From Tachypleus tridentatus (Eukaryota; Arthropoda; Merostomata; Xiphosura; Limulidae): a stretch of 64,000 nt of DNA. Made by a program: the position numbers and the translations under genes. The notes under the pieces were generated by a model. That model had not been told where the DNA came from and did not search any database. It saw only the letters and a program-made list of their open reading frames with translations. Within the stretch, counting starts at the first letter, position 1. Each line of letters starts with the position of its first letter. Positions 49,562 to 62,000 of this stretch are shown piece by piece. Location: the NCBI RefSeq assembly GCF_004210375.1, contig NC_134833.1:143770127-143834126 (forward strand). Reading direction: 5' to 3'.

Positions 49562-50189
49562 TTTTTTTTCTATGACTTTATTTCCAGCATCCAACAGGAA
49601 AGTTTGAAGTAAATGTTTTTTCTGAGTAAGATTTTACTTGTAGCATTTTGTATGACTACAGAATTAATACTATGCCATGTGCCATTTCACCTAAAATTGT
49701 ATATTTGGTCTAGATTTAGGTGATGTCAAACATAATTTGTGTTTGTGGTATTTTGTAGAACCAATTATTTCAACAAAATAAACCACTTAAATTATTCACA
49801 ATAACATGTTTTAAAATTGCAACTGTATGCATATTTATAATCTATATCCAAAGTGATGTATTCTGTCTAGATGTAGGTGAATTTTTTTTTCTATGACTTT
49901 ATTTCCAGCATCCAACAGGAAAGTTTGAAGTAAATGTTTTTTCTGAGTAAGATTTTACTTGTAGCATTTTGTATGACTACAGAATTAATACTATGCCATG
50001 TGCCATTTCACCTAAAATTGTATATTTGGTCTAGATTTAGGTGATGTGTTTGTGGTATTTTGTAGAACCAATTATTTCAACAAAATAAACCACTTAAATT
50101 ATTCACAATAACATGTTTTAAAATTGCAACTGTATGCATATTTATAATCTATATCCAAAGTGATGTATTCTGTCTAGATGTAGGTGAAT
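49562..50189. repeat. Tandem duplication, ~321 bp unit
   Basis: The block beginning tttctatgactttatttcca (49567) recurs at 49888 almost unchanged to gtctagatgtaggtgaatt; the main difference is a ~13 bp gap after aggtgatgt in copy 2. Each copy holds a splice-like tttccag | 21 bp | gtaaat cassette (49588-49608 and 49909-49929). Confidence 0.92.
49588..49608 (+). CDS. Candidate micro-exon of the RING gene (two copies)
   Basis: A 21 bp segment sits between an acceptor (ttatttccag) and a donor (gtaaat). Read with one base carried in from the previous codon, it gives IQQESLK and hands two bases to the RING exon at 54052, which needs exactly that phase (then YSCPVC). An identical copy is at 49909-49929. 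The fit could be chance. Confidence 0.25.
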
Positions 50190-50400
50190 TGCATTACTGG
50201 ATTTCTGTTACCTACAAAAAAAAGACTAAAATGCATGTTTTTGACATCAGTTATTTTGCATCATACTTAAACACTCTCATCAGGAATGCACAAGAGCCCT
50301 TGGGCATGATTTTTATGCTAGACCAATTGTTAGCCTAAAATTTGGGTTGTACATCTACTTTGTCACTTTACTTGCTGAGTATCAGATCCTTAGTCTAAAC

Positions 50401-50586
50401 CAGTGGTTCTCACCCTTTTTTATGCCCTGCACCCCTAAAAAAATTTGATATGTTCTCGCACCCCTCACAGTAATTATTCATTTAAGAATAAAGGTGAAGG
50501 TGGCTAAAACAAATGTTATCTTGCACCCCTTGGAACGCTATCTCTCATCCCCAAGGGGTGTGAGCAACCCTGGTTGGGAACTACTG
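50401..50586. mobile_element. hAT MITE with near-perfect TSD
   Basis: It begins CAGTGGTTCTCACCC and ends GGTTGGGAACTACTG, inverted termini of the widespread CAGTGGTTCTCAACC hAT type. The flanks gtctaaac (50393-50400) and gcctaaac (50587-50594) match 7/8. It is non-coding, 186 bp. Confidence 0.85.
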
Positions 50587-51096
50587 GCCTAAACTCATCT
50601 AGTTGCATTACTGCATGAGATTTTTAGGTTACTGGCTTCAGAAAGTTTTCTAACATTTAAGTAAAGGTAAAAGTACTCGCAGATAGAAAATATTAATGCT
50701 ATATTTTATTTAATATATAATATTGAAAGTGTACTATATGGATAAAAATAAATACAAACCAAACCAAAACAGTTATTAAACTGTATACAAACAAATCAGT
50801 AATTTAAGAGTTAAAATAAAAACTTAATAACATGGTGATAGTAGGTGATTTGTTCAACTCACTACATAATAGTAACCCATAAAAATGTAATTATTCCTTT
50901 TCATACAAGTATTTAATAGAAAGTGGAATTGATTCAATTCAAGCATACATTTCATCATTCGATAAGATGTTTATTATAACCACTAGTAATGCTTCAGTAA
51001 TGTTATTTTTTATTTCAATTGGAAGCATAATTTGTTCATTTAGTCACTTTACTGATAATTACAAAGTGAATTTGTATACTTTAGCAATAGCAATTT

Positions 51097-51370
51097 TGTT
51101 TGTTTGTTTGTTTTGAATTTTGCACAAAGTTACTCAAGGGCTATCTGTGCTAGCCATCCCTAATTTAGCAGTGTAAGACAAGAGGGAAGGCAGTTAGTCA
51201 TCACCACCCACCGCCAACTCTTGGGCTACTCTTTTACAAATGAATAGTGAGATTGACCATCACTTATAACTATGGCAGAAAGGGCAAGCATATTTGGTGA
51301 GACGGGGATGCGAACCCGTGACCCTCAGATTACGAGTCGCACACCTAATCACGCTTGGCCATGCCAGGCC
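51097..51370 (-). repeat. SINE family A, full copy with TSD
   Basis: Reverse orientation with a (GTTT)n tail at the left, all body blocks, gcgaacccgtgaccctcaga (B-box side) and ggccatgccaggcc at the end. A perfect target duplication AATAGCAATTT flanks it (51086-51096, 51371-51381). Confidence 0.95.
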
Positions 51371-51381
51371 AATAGCAATTT

Positions 51382-54051
51382 AATAACAGGGGAATACTCA
51401 TGGAAAACATTTGATACAACATTGAAAGATTAAGTGACTTTTATGAAATTAAACTGAACTCTTTGTGGTAATGGAGGTTGAAGCCCTATGGTTTACAAAT
51501 ACCACATATCTTATTCTTTTATGGTATACATTTCATAGTTGTACCAAATTAAGATCATGTTATAATTTAGCCTCACTACATTACCTTACATAGTAGTGTT
51601 TTGGCAAGGAAGCTATTTACTGTTTCATAGAATAATTTCATTTGTCCTTTATTGTGTGTGGAACTGTTCTATATCTGTCAAGTGGGACAAATATATCTGA
51701 ATTAATGTTTTCCAATTTTGAAATGAGCTATAGAGAGAATGTTAAAGTAGTTTGGTATTTTTAATCAGATTTATTTTTTAAATTAGAACTTGCTGTGAAG
51801 TCTCATGGCTACTCTTTCTTAGATGTTTAGCTTGTGGATAATGGTGAACAAGAATCTCTTGACATTTGAGTTATTTGTTAATAACCGTGATTACCATTAT
51901 CAGTTATTCTAATTATTCTAATACAAATACAAGGTTTTAATCTATAAAATATTATATTATGTTCTCTCTACAAGTAATTTTTAATTTTGCCGAGTCCAAG
52001 ATGGTTTTCCACAGGAAAGAAACTGGCAAGTTCAGCCAAAGTGACCAACCTTATAAAAACTATATTAGAGTTAGGATAGAGAAAATAATAAATGGAATAT
52101 AAACTTTTACTGAAAAAATATATTTGAAATTTATTTATAAAGTTGTTATATGTTACACAGATGAAACTTGAGATTTTGGAGATCCAGAAAAGTATTTTTA
52201 ATCTTAACATGAAACCAAAGACAGTATATGAGAAGTGGCATTTAAGCAGAATTCTGAATTATGTATTCAGGAAATTTTTATAAAAAGCAAAAACTTGAGC
52301 ACTGCATTTATTAAATTCAGATGTAAAAAGAGCTACAGGTTACAAAATTATCAACTGTTTACTAGGTAGTGCTACGTGAAAAGTATTCTACTACTTCAAG
52401 ATGCTTTTACAAAACAATGCATATTCAAAAAACATATTTGGAAACAATGAGCAAATTAATCAGTAGAGATGACTTGCATCTTTTTTTGAGGGCACATCAT
52501 TTGCACTGAAATGTTTTATCATTAGCCCTAAAGTTTCAAAGAAAACCAGCATTTAATGCAGATGTAGATGACATGAAATCCTCCACTATGCATTGTACAA
52601 TAACTAAGAAGTGAGACATCAAATTGCAGTTCATCACCTTTGATGTGGAGCCCACATCCCATCATCCTGTCTCCCAGGTGAATGTTGGCACCTATGGTAT
52701 GATTTTAGATTTAGTGTAGAACCAATCAACACAAGTCCTCACACATGTTTATGGTTGTTTGTATTCCTCCCTTGATTATATTCCTTCTCTGTTGTGGGTT
52801 ACAGTTCTGTGCTTTTTCCTTTCCTTCGTGTATCTTTTATCAAGGATGTTATTGCTTTTTGGATGGTTCCAGTCAGTTTTACTCATGGATAAGTTGATTT
52901 CTATTACATAGACATTGTTTCAATACCAGATATTGGCTCCCCAGATTGATGTATCAAAGCTAACATCATACTCTAGAATTGGAGTGGTTCTAGATTCCCT
53001 CCAGTCTCTTGAACTTGAGAGAAAGATGGTATGATCCTCATCCTATCTTTGCATGGATTTTAGATGTAATTGACTTTCTGAGTATTGTACACTGTGTCCT
53101 AGCCACTTCACACCTAGGGGCACATCCATTGTTTTGCCCACTTTTATACTATTAGAGATTGTTACATATATGTTTACATGATAGGATCATTGTCTTGCCA
53201 CAGTCCTCTCCAACTTGGATATAGTCCTCTCATTTTGCCTCCCTTGTTTACTACGCATTACACAGATGGGTGAAGAGTATACTTGGTTCAGAAGTGGTGC
53301 ATTCTCATTATCTGATCTTTGGACCTGACACTCATTTCCAGGGGTATCATTTGGATGATTTTAAAGGGTTCTTCTGTCATTCTCTCACACCAATTCTGCT
53401 TCCTTTTTATTGTAGGATTCTAACTGAACAAAGGGATGTACTGTATCGGAAGTTATATTTTCATGTAATGAAAATGTATTTTCAACAGATACTTCCCTCT
53501 TCTTGCAGTTCCCATCCCACCTCCTCACTTTCCTTCTGTGCTTACATCTTTTACAAATTTCAAAGTAATTGGTTGTGGTGTACAGAGCAAGTCTCATGTC
53601 CCTTGGTGGTGAAGTAATGTATGATAATTTGCTTGAGAGATATGTTTGAATCGTTTGATTCCAATAAAGGAGAGAAGCAGCTTTGTGCCATGCATAAAAA
53701 ATTGTTACATATAAAGGGAAGCCCTGGACAAACATAGCTAATCTTGTGAAGAGAGGGAAGTGCCTATCGAAAATATATTTTCAGTATAAGAAAATTTATA
53801 ACTTTTCTGCATCTTATAAACAGAATAAGTTAATTTTGAAACAGTAATAATGTGGTATTAGTGTTAGGAAAATCATTAAATGTACTTATAAAAATTTCAA
53901 GTCAAAGAAAGCTTCTTGCATTATTTCTGAAAGAGGCATACAGTGGGTTGAAGTAATTAAAATTGAACATTTTTTTTCCCCCTTAAGATACAGAATGGAT
54001 CTGATGAAATGTCTGTTTTAAAGGAAAATTTTGTCATGTTTTATTTTCAAG
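51382..54051. other. Gene-free stretch with an unclassified repeat-like part
   Basis: 51.4-52.6 kb is AT-rich with nothing recognised. About 52.6-53.75 kb is less AT-rich, pyrimidine-rich on the plus strand, and has a 115-codon frame (53270-53617) and a 116-codon antisense frame, neither recognised; it probably derives from an old mobile element. The end is the intron before the RING exon. Confidence 0.35.
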
Positions 54052-55671
54052 GTATAGTTGTCCTGTGTGCCTCTCACCTCGACTGAAAATGGTAACAGGA
54101 ATGTGCCAACACAGAATATGTATAGGGTGCTTGTACAATAGGGAAGATGGCAGTCTAAGAACCAGCATGTCCAAATGTCCAACATGCCAAAAACCATCTG
54201 TGTTTCCAATTAAAAGGTTTGTATGTAACGAGTAAAGTCCATATTAAATATTCTTTGTATGTATATATGTATACAACTAATTCTTTAGTTTCTTTCAACT
54301 AAAATAGAAACTTTTTCAAACCTTGTACCTTATGAATATGTTTAACTATGTTGAAATACAAGGTGTAATTAAAATATATAACAAGATGAGACTGCTCCCT
54401 TTTAAAATTTAGACAATGTTTCAACCTAAATCTAACCTTTCACTTTTTTGTTGTTACCACTGTAGATTGTGTTTTCATGGCAAGATTCTAAGGCATAATT
54501 ATTTTTACTTATGAAAAAATATATATTTTTTTTCATGTGAATTAATCGTTTTTTTAAAAATTGAAATATGAGGTATCCACTATGTATTGATGTTTGAAAA
54601 GTAAATTATGTCCATTCAATTAATTTTGACTAGCTCTGACTGTATATGTTAGTGACTTTGTCACTTTGTTAGTGATTTATCAGGTATTGGAATTTATTGC
54701 TTCTTAGCCTATAGAATTCTTAACTTAGAGATTCCTTGATTTGTCTGATAATCAAAACTAAACTTTGTTTATGTATTGATAAAAAGGCCTGACATTCCAG
54801 AAGATAACATATTGATTCAGAAGATGTTAGGAGTAACACAGTGTCCAAATAGTAATTGCTTTACAGAACTCTGGGAATGGGAGTTAAGTGACCATTTGAA
54901 GTAAGTTCAATTAGGTATATAGTTTAAAGTTTAATGTGTAAATTTATCAGAATGTTTGTTAATATCTTACAAAAATGCCTTTTTTGACTTGCTATTTATG
55001 TTGGTGAATTATCAAGTCCTTATCTTGAAGTGTATGCTGAAACATTTATATAAAGTTCTTTATAATAGTAGGGTAGCATAACATGAGGGCTACATAATTC
55101 AGCAGTTATGTGGAAGGCTGTTTCCAGTAATAATATATCGTACTTACATGATGAAGATAAGCTGTTATCTTCCTGTAAGATAAAAATGTACACTAGCTAA
55201 TTTAAAGTTCCCCAGTGGCACAGTAGTAACTCTGCTGAAACACTAGACTGGTGAGCACAGCATAGATAGTCCATTTTATAACTTTGTGTTTAAAAACAAT
55301 AAATATATAACCTACATATAATGCAAACTTTTGTGTTATTTTCTCTACTAAGAAGAGAATAATACTCAGGTTCTAAATATAACTGTGAAACTTTAAGATT
55401 TCTAAATTCCTTGTAATGTAATAATATTAAGATTTTAAGATGTTAATACATCTGAAATATATCAAATAATAACTTATTCTCCAGGAAATGTTCTCATACT
55501 CCAGTAAAAATTGGAACCTCAAAAAAAAAAAGTCATAGAAGTGCTAGCAGTGTGTCAGTGTTGTCTCCTACAAACAGTGAAAGAAAGATTAGGTGCAGGA
55601 CACGAAGTCGAGCATTGGCCAAGCAGTGGGAAACTGTCTCAAACGTTCATTTGAGAAAACAAAGAAAATGA
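54052..55671 (+). CDS. C3HC4 RING-finger protein, last three exons
   Basis: RING domains usually recruit E2 enzymes for ubiquitin transfer. Exon 54052-54216 encodes SCPVC, then an 11-residue loop, CQHRICIGC, a 17-residue loop and CPTCQK: a complete C-x2-C-x11-C-x-H-x2-C-x2-C-x17-C-x2-C RING. Exon 54787-54900 encodes RPDIPEDNILIQKMLG and ELWEWELSDHLK. Exon 55485-55671 encodes a basic Ser/Lys/Arg-rich tail (KKKSHRSASS, RKIRCRTRSRALAKQWE) ending RKQRK and TGA. All borders are GT/AG and all phases agree. The N-terminus lies upstream and was not found with confidence. The basic tail suggests a nuclear protein. I cannot name the orthologue. Confidence 0.8.
55209..55306 (+). repeat. SINE family B, diverged copy
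   Basis: ttccccagtggcacagtagt start, a ggtgagcacagcatagatag middle and ataactttgtgtttaaaaac end, with the B-box part shortened. It sits in the last intron of the RING gene. Confidence 0.75.
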
Positions 55672-56900
55672 CGTGCTTTTGTACATCTCGGTGAAGTATT
55701 CGCCAGAATGTTATAAGTTGCTAAAACATAAAATTGAAAGGATAAACGTGTAAAAATATATTTGGTTTTCACAAATGTTTCATTTTTGTGTGTGTATGTC
55801 TGTGGGGAAAAAAAAAGTGAATTTCATTACTTTTAATAGTGTACATAATGTAAATGTTATTCAGCATCAGTTTTTAACTGAACTTTTAATAATCTTTTTA
55901 GTTTCTGGAAGATATGTTACCTTGAAGTTACAAGTTTCTGATACTATGACAGTTTGGTTATTCAGTGTAGTACAGAAATAATAAATTTATTTAGAATAAA
56001 CATTAAAAATCATTAATTTTTTTTTTACAGGTTAGTAATGTCATAAGGTTGTACTCCACTACAAGCATATCAGAATTTTAAAATTAATATTTTACTGTTA
56101 TAGTTGAGATTAATATTGTTTGTTATACTGAATTAAGGAAAAAATATTGTGGATAGCTTCATTTACAAACTCTCAGATTTTACTAAATGTTTATAAGTTG
56201 GAGAAAATGTTTGGAATTTTTAGTTAATTCTGAGAGTAGGTAGTTATTTATCTATCAGTTATAAATTTGAAATAGTACAAACTATTTGTTTTAAAGTATA
56301 ATTCAGTTTTTCTGTCATTTGTCTAATTTAGGGCTACATTAAGAAAATTGAGTCACAGGTAACCGGAAAAAGTTGGACCCCATCTTTAAAATGATAAATA
56401 ACAAAAGACACAGGTTAAATATGCCTAAATATTTTCGAGTCACTGATATGTAATTGTCCATTACTTCAAATGTCCTATGTAATCATAAAATTTTAGCAAA
56501 ATTGCCAAAAAGAATAAAAAAATATAAAATACATTTTAGTATATAGGTGAAGAGAAAATATTTAAAAAATAGTTCAAAACAATTAATTTTATTTTTAATA
56601 AAAAAATGTGTTATTTTATAAATTGCAAGACGTATGTCACAAAATGCAATCCATATAAAAATAGATTTTTGGTGAAGAATTCTTTCCACATAAGGGAATG
56701 TTGATGTTGAACCATGAGATTTGATTTAGGGATTTTTTATGGTGTATTAACATCTTATGATTTTGAAAATTGCAGAATCTATAGGTATATCCATTTTTTG
56801 TAAAACTTTTAATTCATTGTTGTTCTCGGGTCATAATGTTGATGTCTGGATTTTATTAGGATGTATGAATGATTCAGATTTTTCCCTTATGTCAGCTAAC
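55672..56900 (+). other. RING gene 3' UTR and flank, no further gene seen
   Basis: An AT-rich continuation after the stop codon. AATAAA-type signals occur at 55979 (aataataaattt) and 55997 (agaataaacatt), giving a plausible ~330 nt 3' UTR. Open frames here are short and without similarity. Confidence 0.4.
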
Positions 56901-58250
56901 AGCATGTCACATATTATGTAAACACATTAATAAGAACAAATGCATTTAAAGTAAAATTCGTTTTTGTACTTGAACCATCATTAGAAGAAAAAAAATTATC
57001 TCCCCTCCATTTTGTTTTTATACAAGTTTTTTTTCCAATTATTTTGATTGCCTCTTTGTCATATGTTTCTCTGGCAAGCTCATTAAATTGTTCCAAGCTA
57101 CAATGAAGATATCAGTTTGTAGGTTAGTGGTTATATTTTGTAAGGCTTTTGATGTCATGTCAAAATGATTTAAAATATAATCTCAGCTGACTATTTGTAG
57201 CACAAGTTCAAATGAGTTCAATTTATTTTCTATTTCTGCAGTTTATACTTTAACAATAATTCTTCTTATCAAAAATTCATCACACCTTGCCTTCTCACTT
57301 TGAATTCAGTTTTGAGATCTTTAATATTATCATTGCAAGCTTGACCACCTTGTTATTGATAAACATTTTAGAGTTAAGTGTTGCTAGTTTTGATAGCACT
57401 TTTCTAATACAGCTCATTTGTTCAAAAGAATACACAAACTTTGTACTGAATTAAAATATGTAACTGTGCCCAAACAGTATTCAGCTGCACTTTTTCCAGT
57501 CACATTTAATGGATGCCTTAAACAAGGTATATGAGTTTTAATTCTCATCTGTAGTCCTTGTTACTGACCAGACATAGTTGATACATTGTCATAACTTTGG
57601 CCTCTGCAGTCTATTATGTCAAAACCTAGCAACTTTTAAGTTTTCCACTTTTATTGGTAAACAAGTGTCTCCACTGGATATTCCATATCTGCAAATAAGC
57701 ATTAACTGGATGTAAAGTCTGACAGTCTACAATGATTGCAAAGAACTGTTCTTTTTATTTTATTTATAAATTAAGATTCTTGTATATCACTTAGGAGTTA
57801 CATAAATTCATCAGATATCAAAGAAAATTAAGTAATATGGTGTTTCCTAAAATTTGTCTTGTGAGATTCTTTGCTGTATGTGTGTAAAGACAAACTTGTT
57901 AAGGTATTCATAATACTTAATAACTTGTATTATTCTTAAAACAAAATTGTGACCCCTAAATGGTAAGCCTGGTTTAGCTAAGTGTTGTATTGTAGCAAAT
58001 ACTCCTTTTGAGAATTCTCTCTGATGGTTTTAAGTTTTATTCTCATTCAAAATATTTATCTATTCTACTCTCTATAAGAGAATTTGATGAAGAAAAAGTA
58101 CATTGACAGTCTGGTGCATATTTTTCAATTGCAGTATCCTCCTGTCAGTAAGATATATTTCTTAGTGGATGAAAAAACTAACCCAATTCCTGTTTCTTGT
58201 TGTGTCCCCCCAAAAAAAAAAACAGCATTGCAATTATGTCTGGAGTATGA
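56900..58250 (-). mobile_element. Second hAT transposase fossil (DUF4371 type)
   Basis: On the minus strand: LAKPGLPFRGHN (~57.96 kb), then a DIIDCRGQSYDNVSTMSGQ-like stretch (~57.6 kb), then RIKTHIPCLRHPLNV and SAAEYCLGTVTYF (~57.54-57.45 kb), in the family's order. It has many stops and frame changes. Some neighbouring text (56914-57096) may be its C-terminal part. It is an old plain DNA transposon remnant; terminal repeats were not identified. Confidence 0.7.
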
Positions 58251-59747
58251 GTGAGTGCCTTATATGGCTAATGTTTTCACACTTTTAGCATTTACAAAAA
58301 TGTACGACACTTTTTTTTTAGAAACTTAATATCCTCACATATTCTTGATTACAACAGGGTGATAATGACATAGCAGTGGTATGTTTGCTAGTGTAACTCA
58401 CTGTAAAATGCCGTAATCTGTACATGCAACTTTATTTGATTCTTTATTATATTTTTTTTTCTTAACATTGTCAGTGATCTGTGCTAGTGCTTAACCCCCA
58501 GTGTTAGACATCTGATTTTTGGTTGGGTTTTTTATAAATGTTTTTCCTTCAAAGGATTTTGGTATTTTTTCTATAAAATGTAATAGCGAAAGAACTTTGT
58601 TCTAAATTATTAGGAACTTTCAAGGACCAAGGAACCTACTAATAATTAATAAACTATAAATTACAAATGTTTTCCTGGAAGCTTCTAATGTATAACGTTA
58701 AAGTATAATTGTAAAAAAAATAACATTTTGACACAAAAAAGGACATGTAATAATGACTAGTTAAAAAACCTTTTTGTTCAATTTTTTTCCAGATTTATGG
58801 GGCCCTAGACATAATTTGGCCATAGCTTAAAAACTGGGGATATGATTAGTGCAAATTAAAAATTGGAAAAAAAAGAATAAAAAATCCAATAAAACAAGTT
58901 ATTTAAACATAAAATAGTTCAGTAACTAGACATTTAACAATGGAAAGAACTGGTTATTTTCTAATAATAGCTACATGTGAATAATGAATATTCAACAAAA
59001 GTTTGTGATATAACTTCCAAAATAATTTGTATGTGGGAGGTATTATCTCTAAAATTCCACTGCAGAATGTAAATAGATGTATTTAACCTGACCATGTCTT
59101 TTGTTTACCTGGTTTAGCTTTGAAGAATTTTCACATATCTATCATGTAATGGAAATTTGAGTGATATTTATGTTGGTTTTGTTGGAGGGCTTTTTTTATG
59201 TTACATCCAGAAAAAAAAAAGTTTAAAGATATTAAAGTGTAGGTTGCTGGCACTTTTAGAATTATATTAAACAACTAAAATTGCTTGCATCCTGATTGAG
59301 CTGTCACAAAATATATTGAAAAGTGAGGCAACCTTTGAATTAGTTCTGTTTTTGTGATTGTTGAATTCACAATAAAACTATTGAACATAAATCTTATATT
59401 CAAGACAAGAACATTACAAGCAATGATTTGAGTTGTACATTATCTGAAACATTTAATATCAAACTAAAGTGTCTATATTTTAAGTTTCTGTGGAAAACTA
59501 ATTCTGGTATTAGGTAATTATTTTCTACTACTATACTTAGACTTAAAGTTATCAAAAACTTGTTTTGAGGACATATTTTCTATTGTAGTTCACTGATCTC
59601 TTGGAAGGGTTATTGTGAACATTAGTTGGATATTAGTGTTTGTAAAAGCATAATGGAAATAAAAGTTAATGGATTCTATAATATGTGCAATAAGTGTACC
59701 TTGCTGACATACTGTCAGATAAGCTTGTTTTTAAATCTATCAAAGTT
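58251..59747. other. AT-rich gene-free stretch
   Basis: No gene or repeat family recognised. A ggggccctagac string near 58798 resembles hAT-element end sequence but lacks a partner. Confidence 0.35.
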
Positions 59748-59998
59748 TGTCTGGGTGTGACCTGGTGTTTAGCATGCCAAACCATAAATCCAAGGGCAAA
59801 TTTGTGTTCTGTTGCTTCAGAAACATGCTCCATGCTTTGGGATCATTCATGTGTTGTAAGAGTGACAATCAAAATCCTGCTACTTGATTAGAGTAGCCCA
59901 AAAGTTGGCAGTAAATGCTGTTGACTAGATGTGCCTTCCCTTCTGTCTATCAGTTCAAAATTAGGAAGGCTACTTGTGTAGATTTACATGAACAATTT
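59748..59998 (+). repeat. SINE family A-like, diverged copy
   Basis: The body blocks agagtagcccaaaagttggc and gttgactagatgtgccttcc and the tail ggctacttgtgtag align with family A. The head (tgacctggtgtttagcatgc) differs from the tRNA-Thr-like head of the others and may mark an older subfamily. Confidence 0.7.
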
Positions 59999-60348
59999 GT
60001 TTCAAAATGTTTTCACCATTGGTCAATACTGGTTCTAAGCTTACTAAAAGTATTTTTTAAAGTTGTCCCAAAAATGACCATAATATTTAATTAAAACTTT
60101 CTTTCAAAAAAATAGTTGTGTATTAAAAAACTACCAAAATCATTGAGATACAATGTGGTTTAAGTACATGTTTGCCAGAAACAATAGCTGGAGATGACAA
60201 TATTGGTTAGTTTCATCAAGTTCTCATTTCATTTTTGTTTCACTCAATTTCTATCATCAATGGCTGATTTTTAAAGTAAAGATTCTAATACAGTAACAAA
60301 TAATATGACAATTTTATTCTATTACTTACTTATTAAATTTAGCTATTA

Positions 60349-60639
60349 ATGACATGTATTTTTTGTTTTATGATAACAGAGAAAATGTATAAGCCACATC
60401 TTGCCTGGGTAGCAGTTTTGTTCTCAGCATTTATTCATGCAATCCAAAAAAAACATCTCAACTGCAATGTTTCCATTTATCCTTTGAAAGACAGTTTGAT
60501 TGTTCTTATAAAAGTGGATGAGGAAATGAATTCAAATTTTTCTTTTACATTTGATATGTACAGTGGATTACACAATATTATGCTGACATATATTGGAAAG
60601 ATAGTTTCACTCAACATAGTTGTGTACTTTAGAAATTGA
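60349..60639 (+). CDS. Open frame of 96 codons, possible terminal exon
   Basis: The frame is preceded at 60380 by a good acceptor-like ttgttttatgataacag. It then reads MYKPHLAWVAVLFSAFIHAI, HLNCNVSIYPLKD and NSNFSFTFDMYSG, ending FRN and TGA. The amino-acid use looks protein-like, with a hydrophobic stretch near its start, but I know no homologue and no partner exon was found. It could be chance. Confidence 0.25.
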   Translation: MTCIFCFMITEKMYKPHLAWVAVLFSAFIHAIQKKHLNCNVSIYPLKDSLIVLIKVDEEMNSNFSFTFDMYSGLHNIMLTYIGKIVSLNIVVYFRN

Positions 60640-61149
60640 AGAAGTATTTTATATAAAATTCCTGTAATTTAACATCAGTCTAGTTTCACACTGAAACCTC
60701 AGTCACAATGATGCTTTTATTCAAAATCCATACATTTTTCTTATTTTTTTATTTAATTTTAACTTTTATTTAAAATTAGAAACTATATTCAAAAATTGTT
60801 TTATCTCATGAAAGTTGTTTTAATAATTATATACCCAATTTAAAAACTTAGTTATTCATAAAACAGGTCACACAATTAAGTTCAAAATCAACCTACTTTC
60901 ATTGTCTGTTTCCATTTATTTCAAATACCACCTTCAAATTAATTACTTGGTAAGGCTTAATGTAAATAAGAGAAGCTAGCATATAAATGTGCAAAAATAT
61001 AAATATTAAAGTGTAAGGGTAACAATACTATTAAAACAGTCTCCATTGCCCCAAATGTTAAACTGCATTAAAAAAGAGAACACTTGCATAAGGGGATAAT
61101 GAAATAAAAATTCTTATATTGAGTTCAGTAGTCCTAATAGTAGTAGTAT

Positions 61150-62000
61150 TTTTCATAATGACATTGGAACCATTGATTTCCATGCTGGCACATTTTTTTG
61201 GGTTACCAAAGATTCTGATTATGTTAGCAATTTGAAGCTTGGTGATGTTGGTTTAGATATTGCAACTCTGTTTAGTAACCTTTCCCTAGATGAGACTTAG
61301 CCTGCATCTTACTCGTGTTTTCCAAAATCAACTTGTTAAAGGGCGAAGTGGAAAACTTTTCAGACAACAGGTAAAATTTTCCATGAAAGTCTGATTTCAG
61401 TTCAACATTAGATTGATAGGGTCAAACTTAGCACCTGCCATGGCCGAGAAACTGTTGTATTAAATTCAAAGTGCTCCTTTACGGTTGCTATGCTAATGAC
61501 GTGCTTGTAATATTTCAAAATGAATATCAGTTTGTGAAATGTGTAAAATATTTGAATTCTGAATATGTTAACACTGAGTGTGAATATTCAACTTTTTCCT
61601 GACATGTTTTCAACAGACGAGAATGTTTTGATGTACGTCTTTAATAGAAACCTACCTACACCAGACTATACACCTGCTTTAACAGCTTTTTTCCACTTAA
61701 TTTCAAAGAAAACTTTGTGAAATATCTTTTATTTCTGGATGCACTGTATCACCAGTTTCACTGCTATAGTTACTCAGGCTAGAATCTGATTTGAAACTAC
61801 TTTATTGATATTGCCATCAATAACTCTTCAACTACATCTACTGAAGTTAGTGAATGATGACGTCTTCAAGCTACAGGTAATGGTGTTTCTATTGTTCACA
61901 GGCTTACATTCAAGAAGTTTGAAAAAGAAACTATTCATCATAATCAGTCTATCCACCTTCTATTTGTGTTCTGACAATTATTGAGAATTAAAGTATTTTC
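61150..62000 (+). mobile_element. Penelope-like retroelement fragment
   Basis: Around 61490-61600 the plus strand encodes YANDVLVIFQNEYQFVKC and YLNSEYVNTECEYS, resembling the YVDD..F..F.....LNS.H.NI.F catalytic block of Penelope-type reverse transcriptases. Text at 61650-61740 (NRNLPTPDYTPAL, then NFKENFVKYLLF) resembles the YRK.TYT...YK.N.V..L. block. Upstream text is weaker. Stops interrupt it; no GIY-YIG domain was seen. Confidence 0.5.

Noticed and set aside
53270-53735. Overlapping 115- and 116-codon frames on opposite strands
   Set aside because: Neither has recognisable motifs or exon borders; probably eroded repeat sequence.
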